Assembly (NCBI GenBank): GCA_947259435.1
Contig: CAMYMP010000721.1
Coordinates: 1-7,014, forward strand
DNA length: 7,014 nt
Direction: 5' to 3'
DNA from: an uncultured Woeseiaceae bacterium
GTDB lineage: Bacteria > Pseudomonadota > Gammaproteobacteria > Woeseiales > Woeseiaceae
This document shows positions 1-5,408 of this stretch, one piece after another; the stretch's first letter is position 1; every line of letters begins with the position of its first letter. The position numbers and the translations under genes were made by a program. Under the pieces are notes generated by a model. The model worked only from the letters and a program-made list of their open reading frames with translations, was not told where the DNA came from and searched no databases.

Positions 1-15
1 GCAGGGTCAGGACAG

Positions 16-1731
16 TCAGCTGCGCTCGAGCGTCACAAAGCGCTTGAAGAAGTCCGATACCGATACAGTCGCCAGGTCGGTCAGCTCACCGGCATCGAAA
101 AACGAACCCCGGCAGGAATCGCATTGTTCAAACCAGATATGCGTTTGCGCGGGATCGACCAATCGTTTCATCGGGCCGGCACAGCGTGGACATCGATAAT
201 ACTCGATCTTGTTCTGTTTCTTGCCGGTTTTAATGTCGCCAATGTCGAGCGCGGCAGCCGCCTCCTTATTGCCGAGCTTGCTGAGCTCACCGTCGTCAAA
301 CCATAGGCCGTGACAGGTCGAACAACGATCGACCTCCGTACCGTCGATCATGATCTGCTGCATATCAGACCGGCACTTGGGACAACGCATCGCACCTGAA
401 AAGTACATGCCGGCCCCAGTAGTGCCCATGCCCACGGTGTAGCTCGGCGCGTGCTTGAGCCGTTTCGAGTGTTCCGGCCTATGCCGATGGAAAAAAATAA
501 TCGCGATCATCGCTGCGGTGATGGCAGCGAGCAGCAGGTAGGCTTCGACGTAAGACGTCTGCTCGGCGATCACGCCGTAGGTCTTCGATCCGGCAGACGA
601 GCCAAGATTAGCCAGCGACATGTAAATGGCAAATTGCGTGGCCGATGTCGTGCCGGAGCAGATCGTCATTGCCAGCGCGATCATGCACACCATCGTCACC
701 GGACCGAGCAACACCCAGGCGGCCAGCATCACTTTGACGTAGGTCGTGTTCTCCCACAGGTATTGCGTCTCGGCAAGAAGGAAGGCGTGAATAGCAACGA
801 GCGAGATGGTCAATATCAACATTGGCTTGGCGCCGAAGCGATCGATCATCGGGCCCAGCACCAGGGCCGTTGCGGCACCAGCCAGCCCCATGACGGCAAC
901 GAGTTGGGACCACTCCGGCGTCGTAAAACCAAACAGGTTGATCGCTGCGATGGGCATCAGGGCGTGACCGTATCCGCCAATGAAACCGTCGAAGATCATG
1001 ATCGCCATCAGGATCAGGCTGACGCGGGTCCACAGCACCGCGTTCAGGCCTTTCATCAGACCCGCGAACGAACTGGCAGCACGCCGCTCGGACATCGCAT
1101 CACCGGAACTCCACGGCAAGCGGCGCTCGCCACGACGCTCCACCGTCAGCATAAAGCCGAGCAATATAACGGCCTGGACGGCCGCGGCGGCGATCGCCGT
1201 GACGCCCAGGCCGAATTCGACCAGCATAGTGCCCGTCACCGCGGACGTGATACCCCAGCCGACGGCCTTGCCGAATACCATGAAACCGTTCAGGCGACCC
1301 TGTTCATTGACGGGCGTGACGTCAATCGACATGCCGTCCACTGCCACATCCTGCGTCGCTGCGAACACATTAATAAGGAGGCCGAGAATCATCAGCAAGC
1401 CAACCTGTTCGACGGGGTTTTCGACGAGAATAAGGCCGAAAAACGACAGCGTCATACCGAGCTGCGCGCCCAGTACCCAGGGTCGCCGCCTGCCCATTGC
1501 CAAGAACTGGTAACGGTCCATTAGCGGCCCGGATAACAGTTTGAATGCCCACGGCAGGATGATGACAGCAAGGAAGGATGCAATTTGGCCGGCCCCAACC
1601 CCCTGACTCGCTAGCCAGGCGGGCACAGCAATGTTCATCAGGCCGTAGGGAATACCCTGCGCAAAATACATGGTCGAGCCGGCTGCGTAGCGCATGCGCG
1701 AGCTTTCCGCGAGAACCCAGTTGATTGTCAT
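16..1731 (-). CDS. AmpG/PAT-like MFS permease fused to two zf-TFIIB zinc knuckles
   Basis: This 571-residue inner-membrane protein has two parts. Residues about 15-415 form a major facilitator domain. The FAQGIPYG motif near 23-30, KLLSGPLMDRY at 64-74 followed by MGRRRPW at 79-85, and TQDVAVDG at 126-133 resemble the muropeptide permease AmpG and its acetyl-CoA/BT1-type relatives. After a basic linker (about 416-445) come two zf-TFIIB-type knuckles. The first has C450/C453 and C470/C473, followed by GLWFDDGEL. The second has C514/C517 and C537/C540, followed by GSFFDAGEL. All eight cysteines are present. Typical AmpG proteins lack this tail, which should lie in the cytoplasm if the usual topology holds. 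The start is the first ATG; a GGA lies about ten bases upstream of it. No cell-wall recycling or beta-lactamase regulator gene is adjacent, so muropeptide transport is not supported by context and the substrate is unknown. The MFS and zinc-knuckle calls are firm; the AmpG subgroup is likely. Confidence 0.9.
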   Translation of the reverse strand: MTINWVLAESSRMRYAAGSTMYFAQGIPYGLMNIAVPAWLASQGVGAGQIASFLAVIILPWAFKLLSGPLMDRYQFLAMGRRRPWVLGAQLGMTLSFFGLILVENPVEQVGLLMILGLLINVFAATQDVAVDGMSIDVTPVNEQGRLNGFMVFGKAVGWGITSAVTGTMLVEFGLGVTAIAAAAVQAVILLGFMLTVERRGERRLPWSSGDAMSERRAASSFAGLMKGLNAVLWTRVSLILMAIMIFDGFIGGYGHALMPIAAINLFGFTTPEWSQLVAVMGLAGAATALVLGPMIDRFGAKPMLILTISLVAIHAFLLAETQYLWENTTYVKVMLAAWVLLGPVTMVCMIALAMTICSGTTSATQFAIYMSLANLGSSAGSKTYGVIAEQTSYVEAYLLLAAITAAMIAIIFFHRHRPEHSKRLKHAPSYTVGMGTTGAGMYFSGAMRCPKCRSDMQQIMIDGTEVDRCSTCHGLWFDDGELSKLGNKEAAAALDIGDIKTGKKQNKIEYYRCPRCAGPMKRLVDPAQTHIWFEQCDSCRGSFFDAGELTDLATVSVSDFFKRFVTLERS

Positions 1732-1841
1732 TGTTATTGTTCCGAGCTAGGCGTAACGGAATCATAACCCGGCGAACGCCTCGTGGCACCGGGCGCCGGT
1801 AACGGGTTAATTAATAAGCACAGAGTCAATCAATTAGCACC

Positions 1842-1860
1842 TTGAAAATCCGCGTGCCGG
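1842..1860 (+). repeat. tRNA-Phe-like direct repeat, copy A
   Basis: The core matches copy C (5361) at 18 of 19 positions and starts at the equivalent of the tRNA-Phe anticodon loop, with the GAA anticodon present. Identity to the other copies fades after 1860, although GGTGG and GTTC-like pieces downstream (1859-1874) look like a disrupted T arm. The anticodon-stem 5' half that a real tRNA would need is absent upstream. Confidence 0.65.
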
Positions 1861-1877
1861 TGGAGGTTCCGAACGCC

Positions 1878-1901
1878 CCGGCAATCCTGTGGACTTGCCG
1901 G
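1878..1901 (+). other. Stem-loop in the leader of the microprotein/DsbA operon
   Basis: CCGGCAA at 1878-1884 pairs perfectly with TTGCCGG at 1895-1901 across a ten-base loop. It sits between repeat copy A and the ATG at 1931. There is no following T-run, so it is not an obvious intrinsic terminator. It could affect translation of the operon or be part of the repeat unit. Confidence 0.4.
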
Positions 1902-1930
1902 TGCCGGTCCTCGTGTGATGAACTGCCAGA

Positions 1931-2032
1931 ATGGATTTTGGAATCAGATTTTTCTGGCTGTTGGCGGTCCTGAGTGCTGCGGCTGTGTTTATCCTGACTC
2001 GCCCCACGTCGTCCGAAGGCCGCCGCAAGTGA
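1931..2032 (+). CDS. 33-residue single-span membrane microprotein
   Basis: This short reading frame begins MDFGIRFFWLL. It has one hydrophobic segment (about residues 5-23) rich in Leu, Ala, Val and Phe, then a short polar, basic tail ending GRRK. Its TGA stop overlaps the GTG start of the downstream DsbA-like gene in a four-base GTGA, which implies translational coupling and is the main reason to believe it is real. No strong Shine-Dalgarno sequence precedes the ATG. DsbA-type genes often sit beside a membrane partner such as DsbB or a VKOR-like protein. This protein is far too small to be one and has no cysteine, so it cannot itself be a disulfide-exchange partner. It may instead help anchor or stabilise the DsbA-like protein, or simply provide coupling. 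I do not recognise a family. Confidence 0.55.
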   Translation: MDFGIRFFWLLAVLSAAAVFILTRPTSSEGRRK

Positions 2033-2691
2033 ACGCCGAGAACCGCATCAGTCGATCAGCTCTCGTTGCTGTTGCCATCGCGGTTCTGGTGCTTGCTCTC
2101 GGGGCAGCGACTTTCTTGTACGAAAGTGACAGCGCCGAGTCTATGCAGGCTGACGCCGAAGCGCGCCAGGCAGCCCTCGCGAGCGATCATTCGCCAACGC
2201 TTGGCGACCCGGGTGCCAAGGTGCACGTCGTGGAGTTTCTCGATCCGGCGTGCGAAACTTGTGCGCTGTTTTATCCAATGGTCAAACAGTGGGTGGCTGA
2301 GGTGCCGGGCGAGATTCGTCTTTCGATTCGCCATGTCGCATTTCATACTGGCGCTGACTACGCGGTCAGAATTCTGGAAGCGAGCCGAAAACAGGATAAG
2401 TATTGGCAGACTCTGGAAGCTTTGCTGTCATCGCAACGTCAGTGGACAGAGCATCATACTGTTCAACCCGACAGAATCGGTCCGGCCATCGCGGATGTGG
2501 GTTTGAACATGGAGCAGCTGATGGCCGACATGAATGCTATGGACGTACTGCTGCGCATCGAAAAGGACAAGAAAGACTCAATAACCCTGAGAGTCAGCGC
2601 GACGCCGGAATATTTTGTCAATGGCCGGCCGTTGCCCAGCTTTGGCCGGCAGCAACTGGCTGACCTGGTCCGCGAAGAGTTAAGCAAATAG
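2029..2691 (+). CDS. Membrane-anchored DsbA-like thiol:disulfide oxidoreductase
   Basis: This 220-residue protein should sit on the periplasmic face and make, break or isomerise disulfides in exported proteins. An N-terminal hydrophobic segment (about 10-30) looks like an uncleaved anchor and is followed by a thioredoxin fold. The active site FLDPACETC (70-78) has catalytic C75 and C78 as CETC, unlike the CPHC of classical DsbA. A helical insertion follows, and the cis-proline loop lies at S190-A-T-P193. The C-terminal EYFVNGRPLPSFG strand and final helix are typical of DsbA and DsbG-like proteins. The GTG start at 2029 is preferred over the in-frame ATGs at 1915 and 1918, because those add a poor, polar, cysteine-rich stretch that overlaps the microprotein. 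The GTG overlaps the microprotein stop. No dsbB or other redox partner gene is adjacent, so the direction of the reaction cannot be told. Confidence 0.88.
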   Translation: MNAENRISRSALVAVAIAVLVLALGAATFLYESDSAESMQADAEARQAALASDHSPTLGDPGAKVHVVEFLDPACETCALFYPMVKQWVAEVPGEIRLSIRHVAFHTGADYAVRILEASRKQDKYWQTLEALLSSQRQWTEHHTVQPDRIGPAIADVGLNMEQLMADMNAMDVLLRIEKDKKDSITLRVSATPEYFVNGRPLPSFGRQQLADLVREELSK

Positions 2692-2797
2692 AACAGGTGA
2701 CGTCCTGTCGCGCGACACGACGAGGCTCTAACGTTTTGGGCGCTCGGCGCATCCTGAGGCTAAGCGCCACAGACTCATCAAGTCGAGGAACACTGCC
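2692..2797. other. Short spacer with weak inverted repeat
   Basis: This non-coding gap follows the DsbA-like gene. GGCGCT at 2739-2744 can pair with AGCGCC at 2763-2768, and GTCGCGCGAC near 2707-2716 is self-complementary. Neither is followed by a T-run, so I see no confident terminator. No copy of the tRNA-like repeat is present here. Confidence 0.3.
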
Positions 2798-2890
2798 ATG
2801 TATCGAGCAAGCTCGTTCGTCATTGCAAGCCTTGCATACCTGTCGTCAGCGCTGGCACTAACACAGGCCGCCGACGCGGAACGCTTCGTA
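2798..2890 (+). pseudogene. Orphan gene start: ribosome binding site plus signal peptide
   Basis: An ATG with a good Shine-Dalgarno (GAGG at 2785-2788, nine bases upstream) opens a frame that reads as a classical secretory signal. It has a basic n-region (MYR), a hydrophobic core (FVIASLAYLSSALAL) and an AADA-ER type cleavage site near residue 27. The 31 codons before 2891 carry this signal. Beyond that point the frame continues to 3154 but lies antisense to the hydrolase gene, where its composition looks like a shadow. The simplest reading is the surviving 5' end of an exported-protein gene cut off by rearrangement. Alternatives are a genuine 118-residue secreted protein encoded antisense, or a chance match. 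Confidence 0.4.
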
Positions 2891-4297
2891 TCAGTTGCGA
2901 AGCCCTGCGCAAGCCTCGCTTCCGAGGTATTTCACCAGACGCGCGACTGGCGTCTCGACGGTGCTGTGGGAGTTGAGCACAACCGTGTCCGATGGCAGAT
3001 TGCTGATTGCCCAGCCCGCAAACCAGCATTCCGTCACCAGGCGGTCGGCACGCGGAACGCCGTCCTCCGAATTCGGAACGTGCAAATCCGACACGAAGAA
3101 ATAGCCGCTGTCGAGCGCGTGCACACCCAATGCTGCCGAACCGTGCGGACTTGAGCCGATCGACACGAGCTGAACTCTGTCAGGTTCGTCGCCGAGCACA
3201 AGCTTGCCCGTTACAGGAATAACATCCAGTTTGTGGTCGGCCGCACTGAATCGGTCGCCGGGCATCGACTTTCTGTTCAAGGCCCGTTCCAAAAAGTCGG
3301 TTGTCTCTGCGGGCGCGTAGATCTTCGCGCCCGTTGCTGCGAAAGCCCTGGCGCCACCCGAGTGGTCGTCGTGCGCATGTGTCAGTGCCACAGCATGGAC
3401 GGGTCGGCCCGGAAACTCCTGGCGAAGAAAATCGATGAACCGCTCGGACAGCCCGCTGATCCCCAGGCCCGGCACGAGGTCCGTCGGGGGCACCTGGTGC
3501 ATCTCGACCCAACCTGCAGGGGCATCCGCGACGACCAGGCCTTCGCTCGTATCGACGACCAGATGCTGGAAGCCGGTTCGCACGCCACGAACCAGGTAAA
3601 CGCCTTCCGCGACATCGATGCGGTTCATATCGACTCGTGACGGCCAGTTTTCGCCGGGAACCTGAACCGGATCCGCGCCCGCCGTTGCTGTCCACAGTTC
3701 GTCTGCGTCTTTGTCCTCGATCTGACGCCAGTTGCCCGTCGCACGAAAAAACACCGCTCCATCCACTTTTACGGTCAGCCCCGGATGCGTGTCATCGGAC
3801 CAGTCCCAGCGCCACGTTACCGGTACGCGGCCTCGCAGTGGCAGGTCTGCTGACATGACCAGGCTACGAAGTCGTCCGTCTTCGATTTGGGCACGCACGC
3901 CGGCGACAGGGGAGTTCGAGTGCTCCTCGACAAAGCGGCGCGGATCTATCCGGCGAATGAGTCGTGCTTCACTGTGAGCATCTGCACCCGGAAACTCAAT
4001 GTCCGGCGGATCTTCCGCATTAACGATGCGCACGAGGTCTGGCGGCAGCGCCGCGACTGTCCAGCTGCCATACATGTCCGGGTTGGACTTGCCACTGCCG
4101 AAAAACCGCGCCCGCCCCGACTCGTCGTCTGTGATAACGCACCAGCGAGTGGGTACGAACTCATCAACACCCGGTTCGCTGCCCTGGTACCGGGCGCCGA
4201 GATTGAACTCGCCGTTGAGGCAGAACTCGGTCTGGTCGGCGTGAACGGCCGATGCGAGCAGGGTTGATATGGACAGCAGCAGGAATCTTGCAGTCAT
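2891..4297 (-). CDS. Exported metallo-beta-lactamase-fold hydrolase
   Basis: This 468-residue protein starts with a clear signal peptide (residues 1-20, cleavage after VHA), so it should act in the periplasm or outside the cell. Residues about 225-460 form a metallo-beta-lactamase fold with the full set of expected metal ligands. These are THAHDDH at 306-312 (H307, H309, D311, H312), H385 in SSPHG, D404 in FVSDLHVP and H444 in LNSHS. The fold is shared by beta-lactamases, lactonases, glyoxalases and sulfatases. The spaced HxHxDH motif with no close lactamase hallmark makes an antibiotic role only one option. Residues about 21-220 form an extra N-terminal region that I do not recognise, with C26, C53 and several Trp residues. 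The ATG at 4297 is chosen because it directly yields the signal peptide. It is divergent from the methyltransferase gene. The fold call is firm; the substrate is unknown. Confidence 0.9.
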   Translation of the reverse strand: MTARFLLLSISTLLASAVHADQTEFCLNGEFNLGARYQGSEPGVDEFVPTRWCVITDDESGRARFFGSGKSNPDMYGSWTVAALPPDLVRIVNAEDPPDIEFPGADAHSEARLIRRIDPRRFVEEHSNSPVAGVRAQIEDGRLRSLVMSADLPLRGRVPVTWRWDWSDDTHPGLTVKVDGAVFFRATGNWRQIEDKDADELWTATAGADPVQVPGENWPSRVDMNRIDVAEGVYLVRGVRTGFQHLVVDTSEGLVVADAPAGWVEMHQVPPTDLVPGLGISGLSERFIDFLRQEFPGRPVHAVALTHAHDDHSGGARAFAATGAKIYAPAETTDFLERALNRKSMPGDRFSAADHKLDVIPVTGKLVLGDEPDRVQLVSIGSSPHGSAALGVHALDSGYFFVSDLHVPNSEDGVPRADRLVTECWFAGWAISNLPSDTVVLNSHSTVETPVARLVKYLGSEACAGLRN

Positions 4298-4336
4298 TGT
4301 TATTAGTGCATGTGCGAGGTATCACATCAAAACAGA

Positions 4337-4349
4337 TTCTGAATCAGAA
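4337..4349. promoter_or_regulatory. Operator-like palindrome upstream of the hydrolase
   Basis: TTCTGA at 4337-4342 and TCAGAA at 4344-4349 are perfect inverted six-base arms around a single A. The site is 40-52 bases upstream of the hydrolase start, a plausible place for a regulator to bind. No regulator gene is in the window. A 13-base palindrome can occur by chance. Confidence 0.3.
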
Positions 4350-4355
4350 AGTCTA

Positions 4356-4370
4356 CTGAATCCGCGTGCC
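4356..4370 (+). repeat. tRNA-Phe-like direct repeat, copy B (degenerate)
   Basis: CTGAATCCGCGTGCC matches the other copies over 15 positions if two adenines of the anticodon-loop equivalent are deleted. It is the weakest of the four copies and has no clear hairpin after it. It lies on the same strand as the others and again between genes. Confidence 0.5.
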
Positions 4371-4555
4371 AGAGGTTGGATAGGAATGAACGCTTCACCG
4401 TGATTTGAAAACGCTTTAACGCAAAGCCAGGAGAAAAGAACCAACATCTGAGCCAAAATCAGGCCTCGGTGAGCCACTGTCATGCCGTGCGACTTGGCAA
4501 TTTTTTGGCACATCTGGTGGTTTAGCAGGTCAGAGAAGTCTGGAATCCGGGATCC

Positions 4556-4561
4556 GAGAGG
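4556..4561 (+). promoter_or_regulatory. Shine-Dalgarno of the methyltransferase
   Basis: GAGAGG lies five bases before the ATG at 4567. It supports that start, and therefore the N-terminal signal-like segment, over any internal methionine. Confidence 0.6.
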
Positions 4562-4566
4562 TTGCA

Positions 4567-5307
4567 ATGTCACTAACAAGAGCCGCACGAAATGTTGTGC
4601 TTGCCGTGCTCGCATTGACTGTCATGATCGCAGTGACAGGTGCGCGCGGCAGTGATCTTACACCGGTCTACGAGACGCGAGCGCCTTCCGGCAACGGTAT
4701 CGGCAAATTCTACATGGGTCGCGAGATCGCAAACGTCATGAGCCATCGCAGGATGGGCCGGCTCGATCGACCAGGCCGCGAGCGAGACGAGCGTACCGAT
4801 CTGCTTGTCGAAGCGCTGCCGGTCGAAGCAGACGATGCCGTCGCGGACATCGGCGCCGGTACGGGCTACTTCAGCTTTCGTGTCGCTGAGCGCGTCCCTA
4901 ACGGTGTTGTGTACGCTGTCGATATTCAGCAGGAAATGCTCGACGAAATCGAGCGCCGTAAACGCGAGCGCGGCGTCGACAATATCGAGACATTGCTCGG
5001 TCGCGTCGACGATCCCGGGTTGGGCGAGCAGAGCGCTGACCTTATCTTCATCGTCGACTCTTATCACGAGTTTTCGCACCCGCGCGAAATGGGCGAGGCA
5101 ATGTACAAGGCGCTAAGGCCCGGCGGCCATTTCATCGTGGTCGAGGACCGCGCCGAAGCTAATTCACGATTCTCCGGCAAGCTCCACAACATGTCGGAGG
5201 CGCAGGCACGCAAAGAAATCACTGCGGTGGGTTTCAGGTGGCTGAGAACGGAATCGTTTCTTCCGCAGCAACATTTCCTGGTGTTCCAGAAACCCACATC
5301 GCCTTAG
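4567..5307 (+). CDS. Class I SAM-dependent methyltransferase with signal peptide
   Basis: This 246-residue protein should transfer a methyl group from S-adenosylmethionine. The Rossmann core is clear: motif I DIGAGTGYFS at 94-103 binds SAM, VVYAVDI at 114-120 supplies the ribose-binding acidic residue D119, LIFIVDSYHEF at 159-169 corresponds to motif IV, and LRPGGHFIVVE at 183-193 is the post-core motif. Residues 1-28 look like an export signal: MSLTRAARN, a hydrophobic core VVLAVLALTVMIAV, then TGARG. A strong Shine-Dalgarno supports this start. Export is odd because SAM is made in the cytoplasm. The segment could instead be a membrane anchor, with the domain's side set by topology. A conserved-looking block before motif I (GREIANVMSHRRMGRLDR, about 51-68) may contact the substrate. 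The acceptor is unknown, and neighbours give no pathway. Confidence 0.88.
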   Translation: MSLTRAARNVVLAVLALTVMIAVTGARGSDLTPVYETRAPSGNGIGKFYMGREIANVMSHRRMGRLDRPGRERDERTDLLVEALPVEADDAVADIGAGTGYFSFRVAERVPNGVVYAVDIQQEMLDEIERRKRERGVDNIETLLGRVDDPGLGEQSADLIFIVDSYHEFSHPREMGEAMYKALRPGGHFIVVEDRAEANSRFSGKLHNMSEAQARKEITAVGFRWLRTESFLPQQHFLVFQKPTSP

Positions 5308-5360
5308 CGAAAAGTGACATGACCCGGGTTTCCGGACACTGCCGATCTTCACCGGGCGCT

Positions 5361-5389
5361 CTGAAAATCCGCGTGCCGGCACGTCGATT
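5361..5389 (+). repeat. tRNA-Phe-like direct repeat, copy C
   Basis: It matches copy D (6918) at 25 of 29 positions without gaps. The first 20 bases are CTGAAAATCCGCGTGCCGGC, starting at the anticodon-loop equivalent with GAA at the anticodon position. The T-loop equivalent is altered (GTCGATT rather than TTCGACT), and no matching anticodon-stem 5' half precedes it, so it is not a functional tRNA. Confidence 0.7.
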
Positions 5390-5398
5390 GACGAAGCC
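5378..5398 (+). other. Small hairpin overlapping repeat copy C
   Basis: CGTC at 5382-5385 pairs with GACG at 5390-5393 around a GATT loop, and outer GGC (5378-5380) with GCC (5396-5398) can extend the stem across small bulges. It occupies the place of the T arm in a tRNA. Confidence 0.35.
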
Positions 5399-5408
5399 CC
5401 GAGCGATC

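Larger units (their letters stand above)
1732..1930. promoter_or_regulatory. Divergent spacer between permease and microprotein/DsbA operon
   Basis: This 199-base spacer lies between divergently transcribed genes and must hold promoters for both. It contains nested inverted repeats: TAACCCG at 1765-1771 with CGGGTTA at 1803-1809, and CCGGCG at 1769-1774 with CGCCGG at 1794-1799. An AT-rich patch follows (about 1806-1836), then the tRNA-Phe-like repeat at 1842 and a stem-loop at 1878-1901. I could not pick convincing -35/-10 boxes on either strand. Confidence 0.4.
4298..4566. promoter_or_regulatory. Divergent spacer between hydrolase and methyltransferase
   Basis: This 269-base region must serve both divergent genes. 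It contains a 13-base palindrome (4337-4349), repeat copy B (4356-4370), and a direct repeat TTGGCA/TTTGGCA flanking a T-run around 4494-4510. A 97-codon reverse frame crosses it but is not convincing. I could not identify strong -35/-10 pairs. Confidence 0.4.
5308..5408. other. Convergent spacer holding repeat copy C
   Basis: This 101-base gap separates two convergent genes, the methyltransferase and the membrane protein. Its main content is repeat copy C and the small hairpin that follows it. No stem-loop with a T-run was seen that would end transcription from either side, so the repeat-associated hairpin may be the only structured element here. Confidence 0.4.

Noticed and set aside
451..1524. 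A 357-codon forward frame
   Set aside because: It lies wholly antisense to the permease gene, is rich in His, Arg and Gln with no domain, and looks like a high-GC shadow.
2739..2768. Intrinsic terminator after the DsbA-like gene
   Set aside because: The stem is only six base pairs with a long loop and no T-run follows.
3047..3056. Reverse-strand match to part of the repeat core (GGCACGCGGA)
   Set aside because: It covers only ten bases, sits inside the hydrolase coding sequence and does not extend into the anticodon-loop part.
4322..4615. A 97-codon reverse frame with a hydrophobic stretch upstream of the methyltransferase
   Set aside because: It overlaps the methyltransferase start antisense, and its end comes from reading repeat copy B backwards. 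Copies A, B and C all give the pentapeptide ARGFS in reverse, which is a repeat artefact and not shared protein homology.
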